64,000 nt of DNA from CAKMZU01 sp965248335 (GTDB lineage Bacteria; Pseudomonadota; Gammaproteobacteria; Pseudomonadales; DT-91). The stretch lies in contig CBDFIY010000003.1 in NCBI GenBank assembly GCA_965248335.1, forward strand, positions 1,798,001-1,862,000. Direction: 5' to 3'. Within the stretch, counting starts at the first letter, position 1. Each line of letters begins with the position of its first letter. The notes beneath the pieces are model-generated. The model saw nothing but the letters and a program-made list of their open reading frames with translations, made no database searches and was not told the DNA's origin. Of the stretch, positions 44,534 through 55,200 are shown piece after piece. A program made the position numbers and the translations under genes.

Positions 44534-45982
44534 TTAAGCGGATTTTCCACTGTTACTCAAAATATCGGTGATAAGATCATCCATGCCGATTTGATTGGGC
44601 TGTTCGATATTGTTGACGGAATAGATATTAACAAGGTCTTTTTTTCCACGAACACGAATGGATTTAAACATCTCAACGTTGAGCCTGTGGCGGGGGTTAA
44701 TGGCATGATAGAGTGACTCTTCAATAATCACTTGCGCACCATTGGCTTCGTTGCAGAGCCGTGAGGCTAAATTGACGGCATCGCCAACAACGGTGTACTC
44801 CATGCGCTCACTTGAGCCAAGTAACCCGGCAAGCATTTTTCCACTGTTAATGCCGATGCGTAATTCAATTGGGAATAACCCGTCTTTTCTTCGCTTGATG
44901 TTCAGTTTTTCAGCCAGTTTCTGCATGAGAATGGCGCAAGCGACGGCATGATATTGATGCTTGGGATCTGGTTTTAATGCGCCGAAGACGACCATAACGC
45001 AGTCGCCAATATATTTATCGACTGTGCCAAAATAAAAGCGGGCGCAGGCATTGAAGTAGCGATAATACTCGTTAAGTAAATCTTGAATATCTTGAGGGGA
45101 AATATCTTCAGAGATTTCTGTAAAGCCAACAATATCGGCGAAAAGAACGGTCGCCTCAACATGCTCACCTGACATATGAATAGGGTCAAGCTGGTCCATC
45201 ACTTTGTTGGCAACATCTTTTGTCAGGAATTTACCAAGCAAAGATTCAAGTTCTGTTTTTCGTATCAGGCCCTGGCTCATGCTGTTGATGGCGTTGGTGA
45301 GACTGCCGATCTCATCATTACGGCGTTCTGGAATTTGATCAATTTTACCTTGCTGAATATGTTCTGTGGCAGAGAGAAGGTCACGAATAGGTGTTGAAAG
45401 GCGTCGGGCAATTTGAATGGAGCCGAGGGATACAATGAGTAGCATGATCACGGTGATTAAAATCATGAGCAATATTTGCTGATGGAAATCTTCGTAGAGT
45501 ATTGGGTAAGAGAAAACCAGCACAGCTGTACCGAGTTTATTGTGTTCATGATAGATGGGATGGGTACGGATGATATATTGACTCCCCCATCGGAAAGGTG
45601 CATCACCTTTTGCGTAGGGAAGGGTATACGCTGTTTCGTTGAAATTTATGGGTTTTTTAGGGAGTTTCCCAGCTTGGGTAATCAATACGTTGTTTTTATT
45701 AAAAATAGCAACGCCTTTGATACTGTAATCAGTCACATATTCTTGTAAAAGATCATTGATGTCGTTGATATTCTGTTCGTCAAGTAATTCATCAATACTG
45801 AATGCGAGTTGCTTTGCAGCCATTTCACCTAATTTATTGATATATTGACCATTTTGCTGGATTTGTTTAAAAAGGAGCATAAAAGCAAGCAGCAACATAC
45901 AAATAATAGAAAGAGATAGAATCGTAGCGGTATAGCGTGTTGTGATTGAGAGTTTATGACGTTGCGCAATCGCTATTTTCAT
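44534..45982 (-). CDS. Membrane class III adenylate/guanylate cyclase with HAMP
   Basis: A 482-residue sensor cyclase. Transmembrane helices near residues 20-41 and 175-196 flank a ~130-residue periplasmic sensor domain without a family I recognise. A HAMP linker (RRLSTPIRDLLSATEHIQQG) follows, then the cyclase domain: VLFADIVGFTEISE (first metal Asp), DKYIGDCVMVVFGA (second metal Asp with the Lys that favours ATP) and YTVVGDAVNLASRL. The substrate is therefore more likely ATP, making cAMP. No cAMP effector gene adjoins it. Confidence 0.92.
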   Translation of the reverse strand: MKIAIAQRHKLSITTRYTATILSLSIICMLLLAFMLLFKQIQQNGQYINKLGEMAAKQLAFSIDELLDEQNINDINDLLQEYVTDYSIKGVAIFNKNNVLITQAGKLPKKPINFNETAYTLPYAKGDAPFRWGSQYIIRTHPIYHEHNKLGTAVLVFSYPILYEDFHQQILLMILITVIMLLIVSLGSIQIARRLSTPIRDLLSATEHIQQGKIDQIPERRNDEIGSLTNAINSMSQGLIRKTELESLLGKFLTKDVANKVMDQLDPIHMSGEHVEATVLFADIVGFTEISEDISPQDIQDLLNEYYRYFNACARFYFGTVDKYIGDCVMVVFGALKPDPKHQYHAVACAILMQKLAEKLNIKRRKDGLFPIELRIGINSGKMLAGLLGSSERMEYTVVGDAVNLASRLCNEANGAQVIIEESLYHAINPRHRLNVEMFKSIRVRGKKDLVNIYSVNNIEQPNQIGMDDLITDILSNSGKSA

Positions 45983-46077
45983 TGTGTTTTAATAGAAACT
46001 ATGACAGGTAGGTTTTTAATGTTCCGCTAGAGTCTATCTTAGGTGGTTTAAGCGCACAACGGATTATAAAAAGAAAA

Positions 46078-46632
46078 ATGTTTAAATACAGTATTCGGTT
46101 AAGTTACTGGGCTATGCTCGTACTTGCCTTAGTAGCTTGCGAAAAACAACCTACCCGCATTATTGATGGGCAGTGGCATCGATGGGTTAAGGTTCCATCG
46201 GCAGAGCAGGGGCGTTGTTATGAGGAAACATTAACTATCCATGATGACGATTGGACGTTAACGTTTCTCATGCATACATCTTTTTTGTGTAATCAACCGA
46301 CGCTGGAAATTGTTTTTGAGGGTGATGTTGAAGACGTTACCCCCTCAAGCTCTTCCACACTACCTTGGTATTTGTATATTGAGGAGATTGCGATTGCTCG
46401 GGTCACGAATATAACAAACAATGAAAGGCAAACACTAAAGAATAAGGATTTTACCCGATTTGATAAACAATTCATTACGCTTGCTAACAGGCGGTTTGTA
46501 CAGAAACTTTGGGTGAAAAAAGAGGCGTTAATGGTGGCTAACCTCTACTCTGCAGCACAGGCTATCGCAAGTCCAGACGCCTCGTTTAAGCCGCGCTTAT
46601 CGGCTTATGAAAAACAAAAAGACAAAGAGTGA
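46078..46632 (+). CDS. Lipoprotein, unknown function
   Basis: A 184-residue protein with a lipoprotein signal (MLVLALVAC, Cys21). The mature part is beta-rich with several Trp (GQWHRWVKV, DDDWTLTFLMH, STLPWYLYIEE) and ends in a charged KQKDKE tail. The layout, a small ligand-binding barrel on a lipid anchor, is inferred. I do not recognise the family. It is divergent from the cyclase gene with a 95-bp gap and converges on greB. Confidence 0.7.
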   Translation: MFKYSIRLSYWAMLVLALVACEKQPTRIIDGQWHRWVKVPSAEQGRCYEETLTIHDDDWTLTFLMHTSFLCNQPTLEIVFEGDVEDVTPSSSSTLPWYLYIEEIAIARVTNITNNERQTLKNKDFTRFDKQFITLANRRFVQKLWVKKEALMVANLYSAAQAIASPDASFKPRLSAYEKQKDKE

Positions 46633-46654
46633 GTCTTGTCTTTATGCATGCAAA

Positions 46655-46686
46655 ACCTATGTTTGCGTGTACCTATGTTTGCGTGT
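46655..46686. repeat. Exact 16-bp tandem duplication at the greB stop
   Basis: ACCTATGTTTGCGTGT occurs twice in tandem. It spans the greB stop codon, which is unchanged because the duplicated part lies downstream of it on the minus strand. Confidence 0.9.
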
Positions 46687-47149
46687 AGTTGATGGCGGTT
46701 ATCGTCCAATATTGTGTTCCTTGCGGCGTATTTACTGCAGCTTCATCATTAATGCTTTTCTTGATAAGCGCTCTTGCCATGGGGGAGTCGATTGAAATTG
46801 CATCGCTGCGATCAAAGATTTCGTCATAGCCTACGATTTGAAAGTGTTTTGTTTCGTCGGCTTCATTCTCAATAGTTACCCAGGCGCCAAAAAACACTTT
46901 GCCTTTTTGAGCAGGGTTAAAGGTGATAATTTTTAAGCAGTCAAGACGTTTTTGTAAGTAACGAATACGGCGATCAATTTGCCTTAGTTTGGCTTTGTTT
47001 TCTTTGTAATCCGCATTCTCACTTCGATCCCCCAAGCTTGCTGCCCAGCTAACTTTTTCTGTTATGAGGGGTCTTTCTGTATGCCAAAGTGTTTTAAGTT
47101 CTTTTTTAAGCTTTGTGTGGCCTGTGGGCGTAATGAGCGGTGTATTCAT
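46673..47149 (-). CDS. greB: Transcription elongation factor GreB
   Basis: Gre-family factor of 158 residues that stimulates RNA cleavage by backtracked RNA polymerase. The N-terminal coiled coil has ITPTGHTKLKKEL and the acidic tip motif DRSENADYKENKAKLRQIDRRIRYLQKRL, whose Asp and Glu coordinate the catalytic metal. The C-terminal FKBP-like domain follows. RRIRYLQKRL is closer to GreB than GreA. Confidence 0.95.
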   Translation of the reverse strand: MNTPLITPTGHTKLKKELKTLWHTERPLITEKVSWAASLGDRSENADYKENKAKLRQIDRRIRYLQKRLDCLKIITFNPAQKGKVFFGAWVTIENEADETKHFQIVGYDEIFDRSDAISIDSPMARALIKKSINDEAAVNTPQGTQYWTITAINYTQT

Positions 47150-47358
47150 ATTTTAGATATCGGGTTCCATGAGTAAATTTAATCACAATTAGCGACTAAG
47201 AAAGTTTTGTGAATGGAGGTGATGGCTGGTGAAATTTATCGTATAGCGAGCTGGGAATTGTAGAGTTGACCTTCCATGAGGCATAAGAAAATGATTTTAA
47301 TATGAACTTTAATAGCGGAAAGAAGACTAAATTGCCTCTTTTTATAGGCTAACAGTAA

Positions 47359-48366
47359 ATGATATATTTTCTAATGAAGACATTAGTCGTTCTTTATATA
47401 TTTTCAATATGTAGTAGTTTTTGTGCACCTGTTTGTCCAGATACCCACTGGCTTAATTTATTTAAAAGGGCTAAAGAGTCAAGTTGCGTGGAGGAGCTTA
47501 AAACGCATTTTAGTGATTGCGCGACCACAAACTCCTCTTCTATTGGTGACTTTTCACATGGTGTTTGTGGGACTGATAATGATTGTGTAAATCCCTGTGT
47601 TACAGCTGTTAAAGATGGAGTTGTTACTGCCGCCGATGCTGCAAAAGGAATGATTTGCGATGGCCCTGAAGCTGCTTTTCGTTCATGTAACCAAACGTTA
47701 TTTCGCAGTACACCGACACCAGAGCCATCAACAGAAGCTTCGAGTCAAACAACACTAAACTGGTTACTGGAAAATACAACGAAGGCCCTTACCTCAACAA
47801 AAGAAACAGTAACGAATATATCTAAGAGCTTTGTGGATTCTGCAGGTGAAACAGTAAGTGACCCTATGTCTACGTTAGCTACTTATGTTAATGGCAGTAA
47901 TGGTGATCCTGGAAATTATTCAGGTTATAGCAACGATACCAGTATATTAAACGCCAGAAATAGCTCTAATTACTCAGCATTTGATAATAGTTCGGTAGAT
48001 TCGACTAAGGTGCCCATAACCTCTGCCCATGACTTTCTTAAGGCGACTGTCGGTGCAACGTTTGCAAGTACTGCTAAAGCAACAACTACAGCAGCAGCTG
48101 GCACAAGTGCAACTACTACTGCGTTAGCAACTGCAGGCGGGATATTCGGTGGTCTGGCTGGGCTGTATGTTTTTGATCGTGTTCAGGCGAAATGCAGAGG
48201 AGCTGAGCCTGTTTCACATCAGGCTGCTTGGTATGTCAAAAATAAGCTATGTGGACTTGCCAGTAACTCGGAAGATAAAAAAATGTTATTTAGCGATCTA
48301 GAAGGTGGGAAAGGAGATGATTTGACAGCAGTAGTGACAGAAGGAGAAAAAGATGAGTACCTATAA
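47359..48366 (+). CDS. Exported Ser/Thr/Cys-rich protein with one membrane helix
   Basis: A 335-residue protein; the likelier start is ATG 47374, giving signal peptide MKTLVVLYIFSICSSFC. The N-terminal third has about ten Cys (CVEELKTHFSDC, GVCGTDNDCVNPC, CDGPEAAFRSC), suggesting a disulfide-stapled domain. The middle is Ser/Thr/Asn-rich and probably disordered. An Ala/Thr stretch leads to a hydrophobic segment (TAGGIFGGLAGLYVF, about 265-280), followed by two Cys and a charged tail. No family recognised. Its last six bases overlap the convergent cmoB stop. Confidence 0.6.
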   Translation: MIYFLMKTLVVLYIFSICSSFCAPVCPDTHWLNLFKRAKESSCVEELKTHFSDCATTNSSSIGDFSHGVCGTDNDCVNPCVTAVKDGVVTAADAAKGMICDGPEAAFRSCNQTLFRSTPTPEPSTEASSQTTLNWLLENTTKALTSTKETVTNISKSFVDSAGETVSDPMSTLATYVNGSNGDPGNYSGYSNDTSILNARNSSNYSAFDNSSVDSTKVPITSAHDFLKATVGATFASTAKATTTAAAGTSATTTALATAGGIFGGLAGLYVFDRVQAKCRGAEPVSHQAAWYVKNKLCGLASNSEDKKMLFSDLEGGKGDDLTAVVTEGEKDEYL

Positions 48367-49332
48367 ACGGCAATGCAAAGTTGCCCTTTGGGGGGCCGGA
48401 TAGCCTTCAATCGTTTTGCTGCTATCAGTAGGGTCAAGGAAGTGTTGCAATGATTCAAAGGCCATCCATTCCGTTGGCCTTTGTTCGTGAAGCGAGGTTT
48501 GATTGACATCAACGCATTGCACAGACGTAAAGCCAACTTTTTTCAGCCAAATCACTAGCTGGTCAACACTCGGAATAAACCAGACGTTACGCATTTTTGC
48601 ATAACGTCCTTCGGGGACTAACAGTGTTTTGCCATCACCCTCAACAACGAGTGTCTCCAGCACTAACTCGCCTCCCGGCTTAAGAAGATTTTTGAGTTCT
48701 TCAAGGTGGTCGATGGGCGATTTACGGTGATATAACACGCCCATAGAAAAGACGGTATCAAAGCTCGCCATTTTCTTTGGCATATCTTCGCAGCATAAGG
48801 GCAAAACAAATACGGGTTCATGTGGCAAATATTTTTTGATGGCCTGAAACTGAAAAATGAATTTAGGCATAGGCTCTATCCCTAAAACCAGCTTCGCGCC
48901 AGCACCACGCATGCGCCATGCATGGTAACCGCTGCCACAACCAATATCTAAAACAGTTTTACCGGTTAGGTCGCTGATATGTGGTGCAATGCGTTGCCAT
49001 TTCCAATCAGATCGCCACTCGGTATCGATTTCAACATCAAAGAGTGAAAACGGGCCTTTTCGCCAAGGACGCAGCCCCATGAGCGTATCGGTGAGTTGTT
49101 GTTTTTCATGCGCATTTAAAAGCGGCGTTGTTTTAAGTGTCACTTGGTCGCTGTTTAGATCATATTCACTGACCGTTAAGTGAGGGAGATTGGCGAGTAC
49201 CGCTTCCCATTCAGGCAGGTCACCAAAGGCTCGGGCGTTATTTCTTGCGCTTAATGCTCTTTTAAGCGCATCTGCATAGGCGTCGAGAGGTGTATTTTTG
49301 ATGCTGGAAAAGAAATCAGAATAATCAAACAT
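48361..49332 (-). CDS. cmoB: tRNA U34 carboxymethyltransferase
   Basis: Transfers the carboxymethyl group from carboxy-SAM to 5-hydroxyuridine at tRNA position 34, completing cmo5U. The 323-residue protein from ATG 49332 is exactly the E. coli length. SAM-binding motif TVLDIGCGSGYHAWRM; family segments GPFSLFDVEIDTEWRSDWKW and FSMGVLYHRKSPIDHL. The frame extends 16 codons further upstream into cmoA and is rejected. It starts one base after the cmoA stop codon, so the two are coupled. Confidence 0.96.
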   Translation of the reverse strand: MFDYSDFFSSIKNTPLDAYADALKRALSARNNARAFGDLPEWEAVLANLPHLTVSEYDLNSDQVTLKTTPLLNAHEKQQLTDTLMGLRPWRKGPFSLFDVEIDTEWRSDWKWQRIAPHISDLTGKTVLDIGCGSGYHAWRMRGAGAKLVLGIEPMPKFIFQFQAIKKYLPHEPVFVLPLCCEDMPKKMASFDTVFSMGVLYHRKSPIDHLEELKNLLKPGGELVLETLVVEGDGKTLLVPEGRYAKMRNVWFIPSVDQLVIWLKKVGFTSVQCVDVNQTSLHEQRPTEWMAFESLQHFLDPTDSSKTIEGYPAPQRATLHCRL

Positions 49333-49333
49333 A

Positions 49334-50062
49334 TTATTTAAAGGCAATGAGCGAGCAAAAATTAAAACATTGGAACGCAACGATCACTTGTTTAAACCCG
49401 GCTTTGATGAGCCGGGTTTTGTGCGCAGCTAGGGTATCTGGAATTAAAATATTTTCAATCGCTTGGCGTTTTTGTGCGATCTCTAAATGGGTGTAACCTT
49501 GATGATGTTTAAATTGATGATGCAAGTGAGTGAGCGTGTTTTGTTCATCGTCATTATCGAAGGCGATTTTTTCGGAGAGAAATAAAATGCCGTTGGGGTT
49601 GAGTGCTGAGGCCATACGATTGATGAGCGCCTCTCTTTCTGCCTGAGGAATAAATTGCAGCGTTAAATTCATGCAGATAAAATCCGAGGGCTCAAAGCGT
49701 AGGGTTTGAATGTTGTTTTTTACCACCTCGACGGACGACGGGCTTTGGTCTTTATAGATAACTTGCTGGCAGCGCTCTATCATCGCTTGGGCATTATCGA
49801 TGGCAATGATACGGCAATTTTCTGCTTGGATGTTCTGCCTGATGGCGAGGGTGGACGCCCCAAGAGAACAGCCTAAATCGTAAATTAAGCTGTTATCCTG
49901 TATATACTTTTCAGCAATCACACCTAAAGCATCTAGCATGAGCGGGTAGCCGGGCACTGAACGTTTGATCATGTCACTGAAAACGGTAGCAACCTTGTCG
50001 TCGAATTGAAACTGCTCAACAACTTGGCGAGATTTGGCGTAAAGATTATCGGTGTTATCCAC
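49334..50062 (-). CDS. cmoA: Carboxy-SAM synthase
   Basis: Makes carboxy-S-adenosylmethionine from SAM and prephenate for CmoB. Motifs: MIKRSVPGYPLML, YDLGCSLGASTLAIR, IIAIDNAQAMIERC, NLTLQFIPQAER and the C-terminal FKQVIVAFQCFNFCSLIAFK. I choose GTG 50062 (VDNTDNLY..., 242 residues, near the 247 of E. coli). The longer frame to 50185 adds 41 unrelated residues and its ATG would overlap the divergent MATE start. Confidence 0.94.
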   Translation of the reverse strand: MDNTDNLYAKSRQVVEQFQFDDKVATVFSDMIKRSVPGYPLMLDALGVIAEKYIQDNSLIYDLGCSLGASTLAIRQNIQAENCRIIAIDNAQAMIERCQQVIYKDQSPSSVEVVKNNIQTLRFEPSDFICMNLTLQFIPQAEREALINRMASALNPNGILFLSEKIAFDNDDEQNTLTHLHHQFKHHQGYTHLEIAQKRQAIENILIPDTLAAHKTRLIKAGFKQVIVAFQCFNFCSLIAFK

Positions 50063-50183
50063 GAAATGGCTCAAGGCAATCAACAAAGCGTAAGTATAAA
50101 GACAAATCTGCAGTCTTTCACCTTTAGTCAGCGTAAAGGCGCGCTTACTGATATAATAGTAACTTTCTTCCACGTTTTTTATC

Positions 50184-51530
50184 ATGAGTGATTTACCTTT
50201 TACTAAAGGCGCTATTCAGCAGCTTTTTGTGAAACATACAGCGCCAATGCTTGCAGGTTTAAGTGCCAATTTGCTCGTGCAGGCGTTGGATGTGTGGTTT
50301 ATTGCTCAGCTAGGCTCTGATGCGTTGACGGCCATGGGGTTTATCTTCCCCGTTGCTATGGTTTTCATCTATTTGGCGATTGGTTTGAGTGCCGGTGCTG
50401 CCTCGTTAGTGGCACGTAAGGCCGTTGAATTTTCGCCTAATCAGCTCAATCAACTTATCCTGCATATTCAATTATTGGCCTGTCTCATTGCGATGTTTGC
50501 TGTGGGTTTTTGTTGGCTATTTATTGATCGATTGTTTCTGGTCATAGGCGCTGAGCCTGCTGTACTGCCTTTAATCAATGATTATCTCCCTATCTTTTAT
50601 ATCAATGGCTTTTTAACCATTGTGAGTATGGCGGGTCTTTCATCTATTCGAGCCTTAGGCAATACAAAAATGCAAGGGATGGCTATGGTGGCTGCCGCCT
50701 TTGTTCATGCGCTATTAGATCCTTTTTTAATTTTTGGATTGGGCATCTTCGAGGGTTATGGCATGCAAGGCGCGGCCATGGCGGGGGCTATCTCAAAAAT
50801 AATTCCTTTAGCCGTCGCCATTTACGCATTGCACAAAAAACTGGCTGGGTTGGTATTTGATCTACATTTGACGGGCTTTTTTCGCTCATCGCGCGCGGTA
50901 CTTTATGTGGCATTGCCTGCTATTGGCAATAATTTGATTATTCCTTTCTCTGCATTCATGACAACAGCACTCGTGGCACGGTTTGGCGCGAAGGCTGTTG
51001 CAGGCTTTGCGATTGCGGCTAACATTGAGCCCATCATGTTGCTGGTGTTTCATGCACTGTCGTCCGTTGTAGGGCCTTATATGGGGCAAAATTTTGCTGC
51101 AAAGCGGTTTGAGCGCATTCGTGCAGCAAATCATTTAATATGCCGTTTTAGCTTGTTGAGTGGTTGTTTGATGACAGGCGGTTTATGGTTTTTTGGCCGT
51201 ACGATTGCCAGTTGGTTTTCGGCAGATGAAGCCATCATTGATGTTGCCTCCTGGTATTTGTCGATTATTCCCATAAGCTACGGATTTTCGGGTGTAGTGA
51301 TACTGATTAACTCCAGTTTTAATGGGATCGGGAAGCCTGTCCCTGCGGCGATTATCAGTGCGCTGAGGGCTGCCATCATCTATTTACCGCTGGCATTTAT
51401 GGGGAGTTGGTTGTTTGCGCTGAAAGGCGTGCTTGTCGCCTATAGTTTTGTCAATATTTTATGTGCGTTGATTGCGTATTGCTGGTTCCAGAACGTTATT
51501 CGGCATGATGCAGCGCGTGCAATGGAATGA
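50184..51530 (+). CDS. MATE-family multidrug efflux transporter
   Basis: A 448-residue inner-membrane protein with twelve hydrophobic helices in two similar halves (MLAGLSANLLVQALDVWFIAQLG at the start; YVALPAIGNNLIIPFSAFMTTALVARFG beginning the second half). It is a cation-coupled exporter of cationic drugs or metabolites, by family. Its start overlaps the longest possible cmoA frame, which helps place the cmoA start. LysE-type exporter follows 55 bp later. Confidence 0.93.
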   Translation: MSDLPFTKGAIQQLFVKHTAPMLAGLSANLLVQALDVWFIAQLGSDALTAMGFIFPVAMVFIYLAIGLSAGAASLVARKAVEFSPNQLNQLILHIQLLACLIAMFAVGFCWLFIDRLFLVIGAEPAVLPLINDYLPIFYINGFLTIVSMAGLSSIRALGNTKMQGMAMVAAAFVHALLDPFLIFGLGIFEGYGMQGAAMAGAISKIIPLAVAIYALHKKLAGLVFDLHLTGFFRSSRAVLYVALPAIGNNLIIPFSAFMTTALVARFGAKAVAGFAIAANIEPIMLLVFHALSSVVGPYMGQNFAAKRFERIRAANHLICRFSLLSGCLMTGGLWFFGRTIASWFSADEAIIDVASWYLSIIPISYGFSGVVILINSSFNGIGKPVPAAIISALRAAIIYLPLAFMGSWLFALKGVLVAYSFVNILCALIAYCWFQNVIRHDAARAME

Positions 51531-51585
51531 AATCGAAAAAAACGTGTCTAAAAGAGCTATTTCTTTTTTCGGCCGATTTTAAGTG

Positions 51586-52227
51586 ATGGAATATTTTGAT
51601 GAGTTTTTAGCGCTGTCGCTTATCCATATCTGTGCATTAATGTTGCCAGGGCCCGATTTTGCGCTTGTTTTACAGCAATCTATCGCCCACGGGAGGCGTT
51701 ACGGTATATGGACAAGTGCAGGGGTTGCATCGGGTTTGTCGATACATATTCTCTATACGTTACTTGGTATGGGTATTTTGATCACACAATCACCCACTGT
51801 GTTTGGCGTGGTGGAGATTATCGGGGCGATATACTTGGGATATATTGCTTTTATGTTGCTGAAGCCGCATGAGCGCTCTCTTCAGGTTGCGGTATCTGGC
51901 ACCGGTCAAGCTATAGAAACAGTCAAGAAGTCATTCGTTAAAGGGTTTGTTTGCAATATTTTTAACCCGAAGGCCACGTTGTTTTTTTTGGCTGTTTTTA
52001 CCAGTATCGTGGATAAAAATACGCCTATTTTTGTGCAATCGATTTATGGTGCATGGATGCTTATTACTGCATTTTTATGGTTTTTATCCGTGAGTGTTCT
52101 CTTCTCGCATGAGTCTGTCAGGAGTAAGTTTTTTAAAGCAGGGCCGTGGTTTGAACGTGTTACAGGCATGATTATTTTGGGCTTTGCTTTAAAGTTGGCG
52201 CACTCGGCATCAACCGTATTTTTTTAA
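51586..52227 (+). CDS. LysE/RhtB-family amino-acid exporter
   Basis: A 213-residue membrane protein with six hydrophobic helices. The family hallmark MLPGPDFALVLQQSIAHGRRYGIWTSAG is at residues ~16-45. FVKGFVCNIFNPKATLFFLAVF in the middle is equally typical. Exports amino acids such as threonine or homoserine lactone; exact substrate unknown. Start could be the GTG three bases earlier; neither has a strong ribosome-binding site. Confidence 0.92.
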   Translation: MEYFDEFLALSLIHICALMLPGPDFALVLQQSIAHGRRYGIWTSAGVASGLSIHILYTLLGMGILITQSPTVFGVVEIIGAIYLGYIAFMLLKPHERSLQVAVSGTGQAIETVKKSFVKGFVCNIFNPKATLFFLAVFTSIVDKNTPIFVQSIYGAWMLITAFLWFLSVSVLFSHESVRSKFFKAGPWFERVTGMIILGFALKLAHSASTVFF

Positions 52228-52282
52228 TCGCGCTTTAGAGGCGAGCCAATAATCGGTAAGATGTTCATTTTTTTCTCTGAGA

Positions 52283-55200
52283 GTGATTGTGCATCTATTA
52301 ACAGCTCAACCCGGTGGCTATGTCGACGATGAAGGCATTATCGATTTAAATCAAGATGCGGCTGATATCGTCATACTGTCCGCTGCAGATAGTTCGTTAG
52401 CTGCGCTCAGTGAAGCTTACCAATATTTGCCTCAAGATTTTCCGACCCTGCGTTTAGCGAATTGGATGCAACTGCTAAAGCCTGCCGCTTATGATTTATA
52501 CGAACACAAAGTACTGCGGCATGCCCGTGTTATTGTGTTATCCCTGCTGGGTGGAGCTTCTTATTGGCGTTATGGATTGGAGCAGCTAGAGGTGCTTTGT
52601 GCCGATCAAAAAATGACTTTGATCGTTGTACCCGGTGACGATGCGCTGGACAGTGAGTTACTTCAGGCATCGACTGTCACGGAGGAGCAAGCTCAGCATT
52701 ATTGGCATTTTTTGAGGCAGGGCGGGGCTAAGAATTTATCATCGTTATTTTTATCTTTGGGTGTACATTTTTTTAACCGAAATGAAAATTACTACCCACC
52801 AGAAGTGCTGCCGGATTGTTTGATTTATTCGCGTACAGCGGGGCAAGTTAGCCTCAATGAATGGCAGAGAGGCCAGGTTACTGAGGAATCGACGGTTTTA
52901 TTGTTGTTTTATAAAAGCCACTTGCAAAGCGGCAATCGTAAGATGTTTGATGAGCTGGTTACGCTGATTCAAGACGCATCATTAAATGTATTGCCTGTGG
53001 CGGTTTCTTCATTGAAAGACAAGTCTGTCATTGCCTTGATAAACCATTGGATTACAGAAACAAAAGCGCGCGTTGTTTTAAATACAACCGGCTTTGCCAG
53101 CCATTTTTGTGATAATGAAACGCAGGCCTCTTCCCCCTCCGTTTATACGCCTTTGTTTGCTGATCAGGTGCCGGTTTTACAATTGATTGTGTCATCAACA
53201 ACAGAAGAAGACTGGCAAGCACAAACCATTGGCCTTCGCTCGCGTGATGTGGCTATGCACGTTGTGTTGCCTGAAATGGATGGCCGCATCATTACACGGC
53301 CGATCAGTTTTAAATCACAGGCTTTTTATGATGAAGCTTGCCAGATTGATGTTATTCATTACCAGTTACAGCATGAGCGTGCAGGGTTTGTGATTGCATT
53401 GGCGAAACAATTCATTCAGTTAAACACCAAAAATAATGTTGAAAAACGCATTGCGCTCGTGCTGGCCAATTACCCGACACAGGATGGGCGAATCGGTAAT
53501 GGTGTTGGGTTGGATACACCGCAATCCACATTGAACATATTGCAGGCATTGCATGAGAACGGGTATTTGCTATCGGAGATACCCGCATCAGGAAATGCGT
53601 TGATTGAAAAGCTGATGACGGGGGTGACGAATAACGTATCGATGGTCTCAGTCAAGGGGTGCTGGCAAAGTATGTCCGTTGAGGATTATCAGGTTTATTT
53701 TGATACCCTGCCTACAGAAAATCAGCAAGCGATATTGGATCGATGGGGGACTGTTGATCAGGATGTTAAATACCGAAACGGGCGAATAATGATCGCAGGT
53801 TTCAGGCTGGATAATGTGTTCGTAGGGATTCAGCCCGCACGGGGATTTAATATAGACCTTAACGCCAATTACCATGATCCTGACCTTGTGCCGCCGCACA
53901 GCTACTTAGCATTTTATTTCTGGCTACGGCATGTTTATAAAATCGATGCGGCGATCCATGTGGGCAAGCACGGCAACTTGGAGTGGCTGCCGGGCAAAGG
54001 TACTGGGTTGAGCCAAACCTGCTGGCCAGATGCTGTTTTTGGCCCCATTCCGCATTTTTATCCTTTTATTGTGAATGATCCGGGGGAGGGCTCACAAGCA
54101 AAGCGCCGCACGCAAGCCGTGATCATCGATCATTTGATGCCGCCTATAGGGCGTGCTGAAACTTACGGGGAGTTATATGCACTCGAAGATTTGGTCGATG
54201 AGTATTATCAGGCACTCGGCATTGATGAAAATCGGCTTACGTGGTTGAAGAAGCAAATTCTTGAAACGGTAAAAAACACACACCTCATCGAAGAGTTACC
54301 TGCCTCTGCAAGACAAAATAATGAGACTTTGTTAGCAGGGCTGGATACCTATTTGTGTGATATCAAGGAAGCGCAAATTCGTCAGGGGTTGCATATTTTG
54401 GGGCAATTGCCGGCTGATGATAATGAATTGATTGAGACAATCGTGGCTTTGGTACGCTTGCCGCGAGGTAATAAACCGGAAGAGCAGGGTATTTTACATA
54501 ACCTTGTTCTGGATTTTGGTCTAAAGATAGACGGGCAACTGTTTGACCCGTTACAAAAAACGGTTGTGCCATGGGACGGCGTAAAGCCTGATGAGCTGGT
54601 GGCGGTGTGTGCGAGCGATTGGCGCACCTCAGCTGATACCCGTGAACGCCTTGAACTGTTTGCCAGTCAGCTGATTAGGTGGTTATTACAGGGCGAAGGC
54701 TTGCCCTTCCTGCCACAAACTCGCCATTTATTAACCTTTATCAATAAGCGGCTCTATCCAGCGTTACAAGAAAGCGTACACGCAGAAATCCAATCACTCA
54801 TGAAGGGATTAAACGGATGCTTTGTTGAGCCAGGGCCGAGCGGTGCACCGACGCGAGGGCGATTGGATACCTTGCCCACCGGTAAAAATTTTTATGCGGT
54901 TGATAATCGCGCAATTCCTTCAAAGGCGGCTTGGGCGTTGGGCCAAAAATCGGCCGACGCACTGATCGCAAGGCACTTGCAAGATCATGGCGATTACCCA
55001 AAGCAGCTGGGATTATCCGTTTGGGGCACGGCAACCATGCGTACCGGCGGTGATGATATTGCACAAGCTTTTTCGTTGATGGGGATTGAACCTGTGTGGG
55101 CAGAAGGCTCCTCGCGGGTCATTGATTTTACGATTATACCAGCGATGCAATTAGGGCGACCACGTGTGGATGTGACCTTACGTGTATCGGGTTTTTTTCG

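Noticed and set aside
50063..50185. Long cmoA start at 50185
   Set aside because: Adds 41 residues not found in CmoA and its ATG would overlap the divergent MATE start.
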